Shown: positions 34,001 through 45,649 of the stretch, one piece after another
Layout of the letters: each line of letters begins with the position of its first letter
Position numbering within the stretch: position 1 is the first letter of the stretch
Source: Narthecium ossifragum
Lineage: Eukaryota > Streptophyta > Magnoliopsida > Dioscoreales > Nartheciaceae
Direction: 5' to 3'
Length of the DNA: 64,000 nt
Assembly (NCBI GenBank): GCA_963920575.1
Contig: OY986964.1
Span: forward strand, 32,669,685-32,733,684
Translations under genes and position numbers: made by a program
Notes under the pieces: model-generated
The model's database searches: none
The model's input: only the letters and a program-made list of their open reading frames with translations
What the model was told of the DNA's origin: nothing

Positions 34001-36204
34001 GGCTTCGAACACGCCGGATCTGAAGGTGGCGGCGCAGTGGAGAACGTCGCCGGTGATCGTCGGTGAATGAGGCCGCGACGGGGCTCGAGCTCGTCGGGAA
34101 CAGGTACAGGAAGGTCTTGGGACCTTTCTCGTGAGATCTGATCTTGGGATCAACCTCTGGATATGGTGGAATGGAGGAGGCCGGAACATGGGAGTTCGCC
34201 GGAATTGGACGTCGGCGATCCGGGCCTCAATCGTGGTCGTGGTCGGCCACGGTGGCTTCCGGGAAGGACGCCGGTGCTTCCTCGAAGGTTGGGAGAATAG
34301 GACGGCGTCGGAGATCGGCGTTGGGGTGGCGGCTTGGGGACGAGCCGACGGAGCCGTGGATGAGCCGGGACAAAGGGTAGTCGGCTCGGAGGTGAGCCGG
34401 GCTGAAGTAGAGGGATGAGCCGCGGCTCGAGGTAGGGAATGAGCCACGTGGCTAAGCCGAGAGTGAGCATAACCGGGAAGAGAGAGAAAACCAGGAGAAA
34501 TTTCGGAAAAATATGGAAAAATAGGGAAAATTCCGGAAAAATCATGGGAAGATAGGGGAAGGGTTTCACCCGGGTTTGTAGTTGAACTCGGAGTTGCAAT
34601 TGGAGTTGCTCTCAGAGTTGCAGTCGGAATCGGCTCGGGATCAGGTTCTGGCATCTCGATTGCAACTGGAATAGGGGTCTGGCTCGGAGTCTGAGTTACC
34701 GTTGACCACCTATTGGAGATCTGCTCCCACTTCATGCTGGTGCGCTCCAAGGTTCTGCTTTGGCGTTCCATCAAAGTTGAACATAGCTTCAACTGGGACT
34801 GCAGAATCTTGAGTTGTTGCTCCAAACTTTCCTGGGGTACTCCGTACATGGTGGCGAAGTTTCCAGTAGGTTCTGAACCGCACAATCGGTGGAACGGAGC
34901 TCTGATACCAAGTTGTTACGATGCACCTTCTCAAGGGCTTTCGTACCGGGTCTCTTGCCTTATCTCAGATCCTCTTTAGCCAAATCTATGGCTAGGTCGA
35001 GAGATACCTTTAGGGTTTTAGGAGAAGGACCCTAGGTATTCGACGAGGAAGACGAAGACTAGAGGAGGAGACGGATGAGAAGAGGGATACCTTGCAGCTC
35101 CTCTAGGGTTGGCTGGCTTCTCTTGGAGATCCAAGCCTTGGAGAACGTGGTGGAGGGAAGCACGGCAGCCAAGAGGACACCGGGGACTTGGGGTTGGACG
35201 GCGGAGGTGGTTGGTAGCGGCGGTGATGAAAGTGGCGAAGGAGTGGACGACAGCGGAGAAGGAGACCGGTGATGGAGAAGGACCGGCTGTAGAGAGAGAG
35301 GAAGGTGGCTGGTGGATTATGAGGAAACTAGGTTACAGCTGCTCCTATATTACTTCTACTCCTATGATTTATCTCTACTAAATAATAACTCTCATAAATT
35401 CGTCCATCATTCATCTATATCCTAATACAAACTACTAAGGTCCTTTTATAGAGACCTGACAGAGTCCTAATCCACTAGAAAAACCCCTTGCTTAATTAGC
35501 AAGTAATAAGGTTTCAAACTCAACTCAACTTCCTAACTCAAAGGGACTCTTAATTAATTCCTAACAATCAAATATCAACTAGGACTCAATAAAAGACTAA
35601 TGATAAATACTAATTAAATACTCTAGTTTGAACTAGGGAAGTCCAAGTCAAAATAGGAAAGAGGTTGAACCAGCTTGGTTCCTCTTCTGGGTTCGGGTCC
35701 AGTTGGTCGAGTCGGATCGACTCGTATCACAGCCCCAAAAGTAGAGCAGCTCATACTCTTCATCGGGAGCTTAATGATGCAATGGTTAACCATCAATTCT
35801 CTGCAGCCAAAACAGTCTGATATATGAACTATATCAAGATCTCATCTTACAACAAGCGGTGATTTTATCCTCTTCATGGTTGGAAGTTGCCAGCATTTTC
35901 TTAACTATTGTATGAATGTCGATTATCAGGCTTTCGTCTATCTTTTTTCCCCTCTAAGTACCTTATTTGGAGGAGAGAGAATTACCATCAGCGTGTTTAT
36001 TTTCTTTTTTTCGTTTGCTTGATGGTGAAAACTCTCTCTTAACAGGGAGCAGCAACATCATGCTATGTGGCATTGCATCCTCAAGTTAAAGGAGTCAGCG
36101 GGAAGTATTTTAACAACTCCAATGTAGCCACTCCGAGCGCCAAGGCTACAGATATGAAGTTGGCAAAAAAATTGTGGGAGTTCACCATGGGTTTGATTAG
36201 TTAA
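28014..36204 (+). CDS. TIC32: TIC32-like short-chain dehydrogenase of the chloroplast envelope
   Basis: Eight exons: 28014-28119, 28220-28451, 28562-28641, 28919-29072, 29209-29287, 30452-30536, 31224-31270, 36046-36204; all introns GT-AG and the frame closes to 313 residues. The N-terminus [20 protein letters not shown] is the TIC32/SDR7C signature. The NADP(H)-binding TGASSGIG is at 35-42, NNAG at 114-117, serines near 169-170, and the catalytic Y198-G-Q-S-K202. In pea and Arabidopsis, TIC32 is an NADPH-dependent, calmodulin-binding dehydrogenase at the inner envelope linked to redox control of protein import; several homologues have other roles (for example in chlorophyll or retinal-type reduction), so the exact role is open. 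The last intron (31271-36045) is 4.8 kb because it holds an antisense LTR element. The short exon 7 (47 bases) is typical of the family. Confidence 0.9.
32287..33103 (-). repeat. 3' LTR of the intronic element
   Basis: 817 bases, nearly identical to 34914-35729. The frames on the opposite strand at 32448-32754 and 35075-35381 are shared LTR sequence, not genes. Confidence 0.9.
33182..34885 (-). CDS. 567-codon ORF of the non-autonomous element, function unknown
   Basis: The frame starts about 14 bases after the primer-binding site (ATG at 34885) and stays open for 1.7 kb to near the polypurine tract. The first about 60 residues ([16 protein letters not shown], then [18 protein letters not shown]) look like an amphipathic coiled coil, as in some Gag N-termini. 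The middle is Pro, Ser, Thr and Arg rich and low in complexity. The last third has [21 protein letters not shown] recognise no enzyme domain or zinc knuckle. It may be a divergent Gag, a cargo protein, or a frame kept open by composition. Confidence 0.5.
   Translation of the reverse strand: MCGSEPTGNFATMYGVPQESLEQQLKILQSQLKLCSTLMERQSRTLERTSMKWEQISNRWSTVTQTPSQTPIPVAIEMPEPDPEPIPTATLRATPIATPSSTTNPGETLPLSSHDFSGIFPIFPYFSEISPGFLSLPGYAHSRLSHVAHSLPRAAAHPSTSARLTSEPTTLCPGSSTAPSARPQAATPTPISDAVLFSQPSRKHRRPSRKPPWPTTTTIEARIADVQFRRTPMFRPPPFHHIQRLIPRSDLTRKVPRPSCTCSRRARAPSRPHSPTITGDVLHCAATFRSGVFEAQSVHQTVRMEPSRPCEASCAVATLRRPRSAVDPAPAASQPSDQDCNLIQPFDQLDLRSNGSDLRSEPDPRVPSNQDHPDQLQVIQIHPQPLIKHPKVDMSHQRSYPPYSDAIFNLIRSDYDGNTGLAQLTQVQIDTGRANQVRQVWTRVRLSTAEDSTWFNQLLAQTSAAEAWSSHPHFRLDQSQLDPDSSQVPAQLIRPWRLDPILWSWATLLMGHDEDDPGEPLKIIFLELPEPSDRPPDAHPSLPLLPLDPTWDRPGFSPTESRTTTAS
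34914..35729 (-). repeat. 5' LTR of the intronic element
   Basis: 816 bases; adjoins the TGGTATCAGAGC primer site. Its end toward the interior reads TGTTACG on the + strand where the partner has TGATACG. Confidence 0.9.
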
Positions 36205-36829
36205 TGCACCATATCTCAGTGATTTTGAATCAAATCAGGTGCTGTAAACCATGTTTGTGAAAAAGATTCATCTAACGTAATGTCATAAATTTGATATTAT
36301 AGGTGAAGTTTCTTGAATTTTTCATCCGTGTATTATTATTGTGTATTTCTGGGAGGCTCATTAATAAGAATACTAGCGTGATTGTTACATGCTGCTGGAC
36401 ATATTAGCATACGCCCTACAAGCTTTGATCTCGGCCGTGTGATCCAACTGTAACAATATGTACGGTCAAGATCATCTGACAATCCATGTCAGAAAGACGG
36501 GTGGTTGTTACTCACGTCCGTACCGGTTACTACATTTTGATACCGGAATCAACGGCTAGTCAGGAGCCAGGGGTCATCAAGTGCCGACGGACGATGCGCC
36601 ACGTGTCAAAAGCGCGGCCGTTACAATGAGCCGGAGATTTTTCCCGCTTTTAGAAGACAGTCGTCCGTGTGTGCTCTAGAAACGACAGCGCCTCTTTATC
36701 CTCTCCTCGCTCGCTGGAGAGCTCCGCATAGGGTTTCGACTCTTTGTGGAGTTCTTGAGATCTATGGATTAACTTTTTATAGCGGCTAAGGTCTGATTTC
36801 GCCTGCCTGGGAGCTGGAATCAGGTTGCA
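36205..36829 (+). promoter_or_regulatory. Compact intergenic region before the PHT4-like gene
   Basis: Only about 625 bases separate the TIC32-like stop from the next start codon, so this holds the 3' end of one gene and the promoter and leader of the next. CCACGTGTC at about 36600-36608 contains a G-box-type CACGTG core, which often mediates light or ABA control; that role is inference. Confidence 0.5.
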
Positions 36830-39800
36830 ATGGCTTCGGGCGCTGTGGTCTCGAGCAGATGCTTTGGGCATCCCATCGCCTCAGGTCTATCCTTTTTTTT
36901 GGTTTCTTGGTCTCTCGTTCGGTTCTTGAACTGATGGAGCCTTTATCTATTGGTTTTCCTTTGGTGTTCTTGCTGTAACCGGTGAAATCGGATGCTTTAT
37001 CCAATCTTGCAATATTTAGCACCCGTCGTTGAGACTTGAGAATTAGGATTTGCTTCTGCTTGTTATTTCTTGGAAAGTACTTGCGGAAATTAGCAATGTA
37101 GGATGCGACTGAGGTGGGATTCGTTTAGGTTTTATAAAACAGTTGAGTTTGGATCAAAATACTTACCTTTTAAGCTGTTAAATCTTTGCGACGAGGAGGC
37201 TATGTATGCTATGAAGAAAATTTATTCTTTCCGTTCTGATATTTTTCCTGATGGAATTGGATCTATCTCTTACATGCTCTAGTTCTTCTTGTTTTTGATT
37301 AGTCGTACGTAAAAAAAAGGAACAGCTTGCATCTGTTTCTCATGCCTAGTTTGAGATTATTTGCTTGCTGTGCTTTGATTGCATGGGTTAAGCAAATTAA
37401 CTCAAAAAAAAAAAATTGATTGGTGATAAATTATAATCGACAAATGCTTGATACATTCATGTGCTGGGGCGTGTGTGCTGTATTCTCGTAGTTAGGGATT
37501 CAAAGCAAGATGAATGGTGCTCTTGCCTCGTCTTGCTGATTTTAGTCTAACTCAAAGTTTTAGGGTCCTCTACAGGAAAAAGATACCAAGCAGCACATGT
37601 CAATGGGCAAGACAGGATACTGCGTCTCACATATACTGAAGGGATATCTGCATTGGCTAGAAATTCCAGCTCTTTGTCCATCTCAAGAGCTAAATCATCT
37701 TATGGTACCAGGCCTACATTAACTTTATTTTGCTCTGGTTGTGCTTTACATAGAATGTCATGGATACCAAGAGTTTCTTTCCTTGGGGATATGGAACACC
37801 ATCTATCAAATACATCACCGAACTACTCCAGCTTAAAATCAAGTAGCATTAGTATAAACCGAAGATGTTATAGAAGACCAGAATGCCTTCTTTCTTCTGA
37901 TCCAAGGAACAGCTGGTCTCAGCCAAGTAATTTGGATAGTTTTGGTATATTTGATGGCCGAGACAGCCGGTCTGAATCTCGTCTGCCAACTAGGACTCGT
38001 GCTGACTTCAAATCCGAAGAGAATAACTTAACAGGACAACACATGGATCCGCTGAATTATTCAGAAGTTCCAAATGAGGCAGTTTTATTGGAAGATGATG
38101 CAAAGAAAGTGCCTCATTGGTGGGAGGAGCTTCCTAAGCGCTGGGCGATAGTACTTCTCTGTTTTACAGCGTTTCTTCTCTGCAATATGGACCGTGTAAG
38201 CTCTTTAGTTAAATTTCTTAAACTATTCATTTTTTTATTCGAAGCTGTTATGCTTCCACAAACGTCAGGGAATCCTCTCTCTTTGTAAAGTTTTCCTCAT
38301 GTGTTTCAAACTTTCAATGTTGGAAGTATTCCTTATACTTTGCGATTCATAACACAATTTATTTCCTTCAGGTGAATATGAGCATAGCCATCCTTCCTAT
38401 GTCAAAAGAGTTCAATTGGAATCCTGCAACTGTTGGTCTGATACAGTCTTCTTTTTTCTGGGGCTACTTGCTCACTCAGGTCTGTGATGGTCCTGGTTTT
38501 CTCTTGTACGTTTTCACTTTCCACAACTTGTATTAATTTAATTCAACACTTTCTTTTTTCTGAAGACTGTTACTTTCTTATCCGATGATATTACAAGTGC
38601 AGATTGTTGGGGGTATCTGGGCAGATAGAATTGGTGGTAAGCTGGTACTGGGCTTCGGTGTTGTCTGGTGGTCAGTTGCAACTATTCTCACCCCATTTGC
38701 TGCTAAAATTGGACTTCCTTTCTTACTTCTCATGCGTGCTTTTATGGGGATCGGTGAGGTTGGCTTCCTCCATCATTTATTTCCATCTCAATCATTGGTT
38801 TTTTGAAATTCAGACAACCCTAGATGTTCTGAATATCTGTTTCAACTCGAGATAAGAAGCTTGCTACTTTCATGTGCTAGTGATATCCATACTATTGCTC
38901 CAACATTATAAGTGGTCTACCATAATGCGGATGCTTGCATCGCCGAGAGTGCAATAGATAAAAAGGAGCACGGGAAGCACTTGCATTTGAACTTCTGTGG
39001 CGGTATTTCAGTGTCTAAACCATCAATGCGAGCTTAGATTGCAAAGCCCTGAACCTCATTTGCATGCAGTAATTGGAGTAGGATATGTTGTAAATATCTC
39101 CACCACCAAACTTTTTATGTTGTTCCGTCTTTTGTATAGCAGAGACACTAAACTTAATGCACAAGGTTGAACTTTAGCCTCTTGGTTGACAATCTCTCTG
39201 GCATATGTCGTTTAACCAGGTCACTTATGCACGTGCCTTGCTGGACAATATCGATGAACAAATATATGCTAAAGTTGAGATTTATTGCTAACTGAAAAGT
39301 AGAAACTAGAAACCCTAGTTAGTTGTCACTTCTTCATTCATTAGTTTCCTTCCTATCCTTGGTTTAGACAGGCACATTATGTTAGCAACGGCTCACCTCC
39401 ACATGAAAAAAATCCTATTAGAGACAATTTTCACAATCTTTTGCATCTGCTTATATTGCCTGATCGTGGATGAATGTACATTTTGCAATCTCTTGTCATC
39501 TAGCTTATCAAATATGGACCTGACAATAGGAAATATTATTCTGCTACTTAAAAATAAAAAAACAGACTATTATCTACCTTGACTGTATGCAACTGCACCT
39601 TATTGATTCTCTCTCTTGATCCATTGAATAGTTTAAATCTGTCGCTTTCTGTCTGGTGTCAATTGCCATTTGCTTTATGTTCTAAATATAACTCCTTATG
39701 CTATAATTAGTGTCTGAGTTTTGTACTGGATCGCCATTATTATCAGGTTCATGCTAACAATGGGATTCATTCTTTATTTTTCTCATTCAGTGATAATCAT

Positions 39801-41862
39801 GATGATGCCACTTGGTTTAATTTGTACCGTTGAGATCTCATGATTACTACTTTAAGCCTTTTTTTTGTTTACATCTCTTCTATTGACCTCGAGTTTCCTA
39901 ATACATGCAAATATTTTTTCTCAAACTGTGTTTTGTTTTATTTCAGGGTGTTGCCATGCCTGCTATGAATAACATACTTTCTAGATGGATTCCAGTGTCG
40001 GAGAGAAGCAGATCACTTGCACTAGTATACAGTGGGATGTATCTTGGTTCTGTGACAGGCTTGGCATTTTCCCCAGTTTTGATACACAGATTTGGTTGGC
40101 CATCTGTCTTTTACGCATTTGGGTCCTTAGGAAGCGTGTGGTTTGCTTTCTGGCAGAGGAAGGCAAGTAACAGCTTTCCACATATCCTCAAACAAACCAC
40201 GATATGTCTGCAGTACAAGAAGTTCCATTAGCTCTTATTATGCTCTGTGCAGGTTTTCTATTTTAGCCTGCTTTTTTCTAAATATTGCCTGCTATTTGAC
40301 GAGCATTCTTGTTAGGTCAATTTGCTGAATAATTCAAATGATATCATCTTATGAACTAAATCTTAAGCATTAGACCAATTTTATGGTGACAATAAGCTCT
40401 GGTTGTGCCTCAATTTGACTTTCAGGCATATAGCTCTCCTCAAGAAGACCCAAGTCTTAGTTTGCATGAAAAGAAGCTTATTTTAGGAGGAAGTGTGTCA
40501 AAGGAACCAATCACCTCAATTCCCTGGAGACTAATTCTGTCAAAAGGTCCTGTATGGGCTCTAATAATATCACATTTCTGCCATAACTGGGGCACTTTTA
40601 TTCTACTTACATGGATGCCTACATACTACAACCAGGTATTGTAGCTCTTTTTGTATATAAACAGTATTGCCTTTTATCTGTTTCTCACCATTTAAATTGT
40701 ATTATCACACTTATTGAATTTATACAATGGATGGAGGATTATCTTTTGATTTTTGAAGGCTTATTTTAAAGATAGGGCATTTTTCATCTATGACAATACA
40801 TCAAAGCACATCAGCTTAATTTTTATTCTTACCTGGCTTTCTCAGGTATTGAAGTTTAACCTCACTGAATCTGGCCTGCTCTGTGTCCTACCATGGTTAA
40901 CCATGGCTGTTTTTGCAAACATAGGAGGGTGGATAGCTGATACACTTGTGCAGAAGGGACTTTCCATCACTACAGTTCGTAAGGTAACAACTCCATTGAT
41001 CCTGCACATCTATGTTTAAGCCGTATTATAACTTTTTGTTTGTAACAAGATATTTTGCCCCAAAACATTGATTTCCTTTGTGTGTGAAAAGCAGTGTAGA
41101 TAATGTCAGAAGTTGCCATTGATGAGTATGGACTAATTGCTATGTTCCGACCTTGTCACTGAGAGCACTGATTCACTGCACTATATAGCATGCCTTTTTA
41201 CGCTTAAATGATTGACGTCAAATTCAACTACAGCCAGATGAAAATATGTTGAGTTCTTTGTGTGGAGAATTCTTTGGCGGTACTAGCTTGCTTGTAGATT
41301 CTTTTGTAGAAGACAACAGCAAGCAGCTCAGTGAAGACCTACTACAACAGATCTTTACTTTGGCATAATTCTATCTCATTTTCAATTATGCAGATAATGC
41401 AATCAATTGGTTTTATTGGACCTGCCTTCTTTCTGACACAACTAAGTCATGTCCGTACTCCAGCATTAGCTGTCCTATGCATGGCCTGCAGTCAGGTTTT
41501 AAGAGCACCATACTCTTTCTGATGTCACTTTTACATTTGATACTTGATTTAGCTGATTATCTTATGTGGAACCACTTCTTTCTGTTTGTAATTTAGGGAA
41601 GCGATGCCTTTTCACAATCTGGACTCTACTCTAATCACCAAGATATTGGACCGCGTTATGCAGTGAGTTTCATTTTAACCTGCTTCATATTCGTAATCCA
41701 CCATAATCGCCAAAAAGTTCTTTGTTTTCTTAAGCACCAAAATTTGGAACTAAGAACCTTTTTCATGATATGTGGATATACCAGAATGTGGGATGGATCC
41801 AAAGTTAAAGACAAGCCATGGACAAACTTGGGTTTTGTTGCTATGATAAGAACTAGTATAGT

Positions 41863-41905
<43 letters not shown>

Positions 41906-42467
41906 GAGAGAGATATAGAACAAACACTATATTTCTGCTTTAGAATAATGGCTATCCTCATTGTTTAGTATACTTCTAACGAAAGGATTTAGGTGTGTTA
42001 CAAGTTTGACCTCGATACCTTACTACAGAAGAAGGGATAAGTGTGCCATCCATAAAGCAAGCATGAAAGATCAATGTAGACCACACAAGAATATTACTCC
42101 TATAGATGTCAACAAGCTGATAGAAAAGCATGCCGGGTTAGGCCAGTTTGTTGCTGACAGAAAAGATGTTTCTGTGGCATTTTCTCTTCTGAAATTTGTT
42201 CCTAAACTTAGGGAGTGCTTTTGGGATTGTCAAATACTGCTGGGGTGCTTGCTGGGGTCTTTGGTACTGCTGCTACTGGCTACATTCTACAGCGAGGCAA
42301 GCCTTATCATATCTCTGATTTTCATTCATAACAATCGCTTCTCAAATTGCCCTAGCAATCACTTTTCAGGTTCATGGGATGATGTCTTTAAGGTGTCAGT
42401 TGCCTTGTATATCCTTGGCACAATAATCTGGAATATCTTTTCCACCGGGGAGAAAATTCTCGATTGA
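36830..42467 (+). CDS. PHT4;4: Plastid anion transporter of the PHT4 family, PHT4;4/ANTR2-like
   Basis: Eleven exons: 36830-36884, 37576-38195, 38372-38479, 38603-38758, 39947-40162, 40426-40635, 40846-40983, 41394-41495, 41597-41662, 42212-42296, 42370-42467; 617 residues. A long Ser/Arg-rich N-terminus (about 190 residues) fits a chloroplast transit peptide. The MFS core follows: [20 protein letters not shown], the WADRIGGK loop motif between helices 2 and 3, the [20 protein letters not shown] helix, and the C-terminal WDDVFKV...TGEKILD. In Arabidopsis PHT4;4 sits in the chloroplast envelope and carries ascorbate into the stroma; family members also move phosphate with Na+ or H+. Introns 5 and 10 start with GC (separate entries). 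Intron 9 has a (CA)20 repeat. No lesion is seen. The exact substrate is inferred from homology. Confidence 0.93.
40163..40425 (+). other. GC-AG intron (intron 5 of the PHT4-like gene)
   Basis: The exon ends AAG and the intron begins GCAAGT, the strong consensus for GC-AG introns, ending TTTCAG. Joining gives [12 protein letters not shown], as in the family. Using the nearby GT would leave the homologous frame. Confidence 0.85.
41864..41903. repeat. (CA)20 microsatellite in intron 9
   Basis: An unbroken CA dinucleotide run. The overlapping frame rich in Thr-His is a by-product. Confidence 0.95.
42297..42369 (+). other. GC-AG intron (intron 10 of the PHT4-like gene)
   Basis: The exon ends CAGCGAG, the intron begins GCAAGC and ends TTTTCAG after only 73 bases. 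Joining gives [13 protein letters not shown], the family sequence. No GT lies at or near the exon end. Confidence 0.82.
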
Positions 42468-43252
42468 TTAACAAGCAGACAGTGCAGCTGTAATCAGAAA
42501 TGCAGCTGAAACATTCTTATACAGAGCTAATTGAGAGCACAAGTCAATTCTTAACAGCCATACAATTTAGGTGGCGAATTGACTATGAAGCCAAATGATA
42601 AAGTATCGAGGTTTCAGGTTTCCTTTGGGGTCAAAATTTTTCAACGGTTTTTTTTTTCTATTGTTCCAGTCTGAAGTTTGGGAAGATAAATTAAGAGGTC
42701 CCTACTCCCTACGTCAAATTAGTTTAAAGGTGATAGGCATGAAGTGAAACGCTACCTTGTGGAAATCTGAACCCAGGGAAACATTCCTTTACACCTAATT
42801 AATTACTATGCTGGCTTCTTCTCTATGTTTATTTCAACAGCCCAGCTTATAAATAAGCTAGCTTTTTGGTGTGTCTATTTGACTTCATGCTGCACTTGTT
42901 TGGGGGAACAAAACCCTTTTTCTCTAATTGATGCCTTGCAAAGCCAGCAGATCGCTGTTGCTCGTTATTTATTTGTGTAGCTTTGAAAGAGGTCATAAAG
43001 ATGTGGAATGAAGAACCACTTCTGTAGAAATTCTGTTTGATATTTAGGCATCTAGCTTTCTTGGTAACTATCTATTAGCTATTACTACATAATGATGCTT
43101 AAGGAGCTGCAACAGACCATGTAACATTACTCATCAGTATCTCCTTGAGGACACAGTTCTCAATTGCATATCAGGAAAGTGTGAGCCCATCCTCTTTATA
43201 CGCCTATAGGATGCACAAGCACATTGAAGAGACTGGGTGTGTTTGGTTGAGC

Positions 43253-43331
43253 AAAGTGGTCATATTCAGCTCGATTGGTCTACTATTTTGACCAATCAAA
43301 CAGACAGATTCAAGCTGAATTTGACCACTTT
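43253..43331. repeat. Short foldback element
   Basis: AAAGTGGTCATATTCAGCT at 43253-43271 pairs with AGCTGAATTTGACCACTTT at 43313-43331 with one mismatch. Inner GATTGGTC/GACCAATC extends the stem. It follows GGGTGTGTTTGGTTG, a MITE-like end, so it is probably a small or deleted MITE. Confidence 0.6.
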
Positions 43332-43730
43332 TGTAAAAGAAGACTTCACTCCAGCCATTCACTCTGTTCAACTGGACATGCGGAAGTGTTTGATGAAGAG
43401 GTAGGTGTTATTAGCCCTCTTCTGTTTTAACTTTCTCCGGGGGGGATATCTGATTGCTACTTATGTCATCAGAGGCCCTAAGACAAGATTAGAGTGCTTT
43501 TGTTTTTCTTACTCATAAGTACCAATGAACTTATAGCATTGTACCTCGCATTCATACGCTCAACTCATGGTCCCCTTTTGCCACCCTAGCATCACTAATA
43601 CTGATGGTTCTTTCCCAGGGAGCAAACAAGCTTCAATATTGCTCATTCTATGGTCTAAGAGATGCTTATTTCCTTTACTTTAACCCAAAGGATCTAACGT
43701 ACATGTCATTTGAGCTTTTGAATTGAGTGG

Positions 43731-44250
43731 TCCGTTTGGTTGGCATGCATTAGGACTGATTCATGATCATGTGTTTGGTTTACCATGTATCAACTAATGC
43801 ATGCATCGTGTGATGCATTCTTGACGTCAAATCGTGCAGTGTATGAAACGATCAAAATGGTTGTTTCACGCGATACATCCATCTACGGTGCATCTCTTGT
43901 ACACTCCGTGAACATATTAAAATATATTCAATAAAGTTATGTAAATATTAAAATTATGTGAACATTATTTTAATCTCAATAAAGTCATTATATTATTTTA
44001 ATCTCATTAATATATATATTTATTATTCATATAATGTTCACATAACGATACAATAAAGTTAAAATTTAATATATATATATATATTAAAATATTATATATT
44101 ATTCATATAATGTTGTGAACATTATATATATGATTAGAGTGCATCGACTGATCCAAAAAAAAAGTGCATCTACTCCCTGATGTATGCACCACATGATGCA
44201 TGCATCCTATGATTCCATGTATCATGAGATTTCACCAACCAAATGCCCCC
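43731..44250. mobile_element. MITE with TTTGGTTGG ends and ATGCATGCATC repeats
   Basis: The left end TCCGTTTGGTTGGCATGCAT and the reversed right end GGGGGCATTTGGTTGGTG form an inverted repeat. Inside, ATGCATGCATC-like words occur near both ends in inverse order, and the middle is AT-rich with duplicated TTCATATAATGTT words. The class and target duplication are unclear. Confidence 0.5.
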
Positions 44251-45365
44251 TTGTTAACGAGCATGAACGCCAAGGAAATGGAAATCGAATCAAAATGCTC
44301 TTGCTGCTGTATGGCCTGTGTTAGTTGACAGCCACATTGATGCCCTAGAGGTAGGTTACCCGGGGCTTTCAAGGCTGAAAAAACCATTTTGTCATCCTCA
44401 AAGCAGGTATCCTTTGAAAGACCCAGGATTCAGGCATATGTGGGGCATGCAAAAATTTTGATTTCGTCCAAACACTCAACAACTCTTGACTCTCTACCAT
44501 GATCATATCTTTACACTGCTTTTGATCACAGCTTAAACATCTTAACTCTTTGGATAAGAATGGAGTCCAGACAAGTTGGGGCCATCCCCATCACCATGGA
44601 TGGTGCCAAAAGAAAGCTATACCAATTTACTTTTTAGTGCTCACAATCCTCCATAACTTAAATGTACTTTTTACAAAAGCCTACGAACAAAAGACCAAAG
44701 GATTGGATACTTTGGAAAGGCCGGTGGTGGCATGCTTCATCTCTCTTCTAGCTATATGATGCATGGCCTTTGGATTTATAGTGTGCCATTGATATATAAA
44801 CTATCATCACGCTCGTAAATTTTTATGTTGAATTGGGGGTTCTTCGGCCCCATGATGCATCAATATAGCATATTTTTTTACACTCTTTCATCTCTTTGCA
44901 AGACTTGGATTTGCTTCTACTTATCTTGGCTTTGCTCAAGTCAGAATGTAGGGTCTTTTTTTCACCCATGTCTGCCTTAGTTTTTCTTATATTCTGAAAT
45001 AACTACTTGTATTTTGTAATTGAAAAAGGATGTATAATATATATACCAGAGTGCAAATTATGAAAATATAGGTAGTTTTTTTTACAATAAATATACGTAA
45101 ACCCGGACCCTATAAAAGAAGAGTATTTTGGGTCAAACTAATGTCGGTTGACTGACAGAATTTAAGTAATTAAAAAAAGATGCATAACATAACATAGATA
45201 CCAGAGTGCAAATTATGAGAATATAGGTAATGTTTTTTTACAATAAATATATGGAATCCAAAGAAGTCTGATAACGGAGTCCAATAATATATTAATATTG
45301 GTCCATGCTACACATGTACGACCATATATTGAACTTGTCCTGAAAACATCCAATTGATGTTGTTA

Positions 45366-45403
<38 letters not shown>

Positions 45404-45649
45404 TTTTAGTGTTGGTTTCCCTTTCAATTTGAATGGACCCCAAGCAACCCTACCACCATACAATTGGACAAATTTGTAATCGGTGCTCCCTCAGAACCTT
45501 CCACACATCACTTGACAATTGCCAGCCTAACCTTCTTGGAGTCCTTGTTAAGCATAGTATAGTTTGCAGTTAAAAGATCCCATATATGTTTCATCATGCC
45601 CTAACATATGCGACCAGTGTTAATTTTTTCTCACAAGGGGGTTTTTTTT

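Larger units (their letters stand above)
32287..35729 (-). mobile_element. Non-autonomous LTR retrotransposon in the last TIC32-like intron
   Basis: Direct repeats at 32287-33103 and 34914-35729 run from TGATACGATGCACC (TGTTACG in the right copy) to GACTCGTATCA. On the minus strand TGGTATCAGAGC (34910-34899) follows the 5' LTR, and GAAGGAAGGGG precedes the 3' LTR, giving primer site and polypurine tract in the right places. Flanks are CAACC and CAGCC, a 5-base duplication with one mismatch. The 1.8 kb interior has one long minus-strand frame and no protease, integrase, reverse transcriptase or RNase H. The LTRs differ at few positions, so insertion is recent. Its antisense orientation to the host gene is the usual tolerated arrangement for intronic LTR elements. 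Confidence 0.92.
42468..45649. other. Intergenic DNA after the PHT4-like gene
   Basis: The first few hundred bases are 3' untranslated sequence. Beyond are MITE-type elements (separate entries) and an AT microsatellite at 45369-45400. No gene is recognised; a 69-codon frame at 44550 has no family features. Confidence 0.5.

Noticed and set aside
23864..42467. Functional gene cluster (GPAT, TIC32-like, PHT4-like)
   Set aside because: Products belong to unrelated processes and no shared regulation is visible; adjacency looks incidental.
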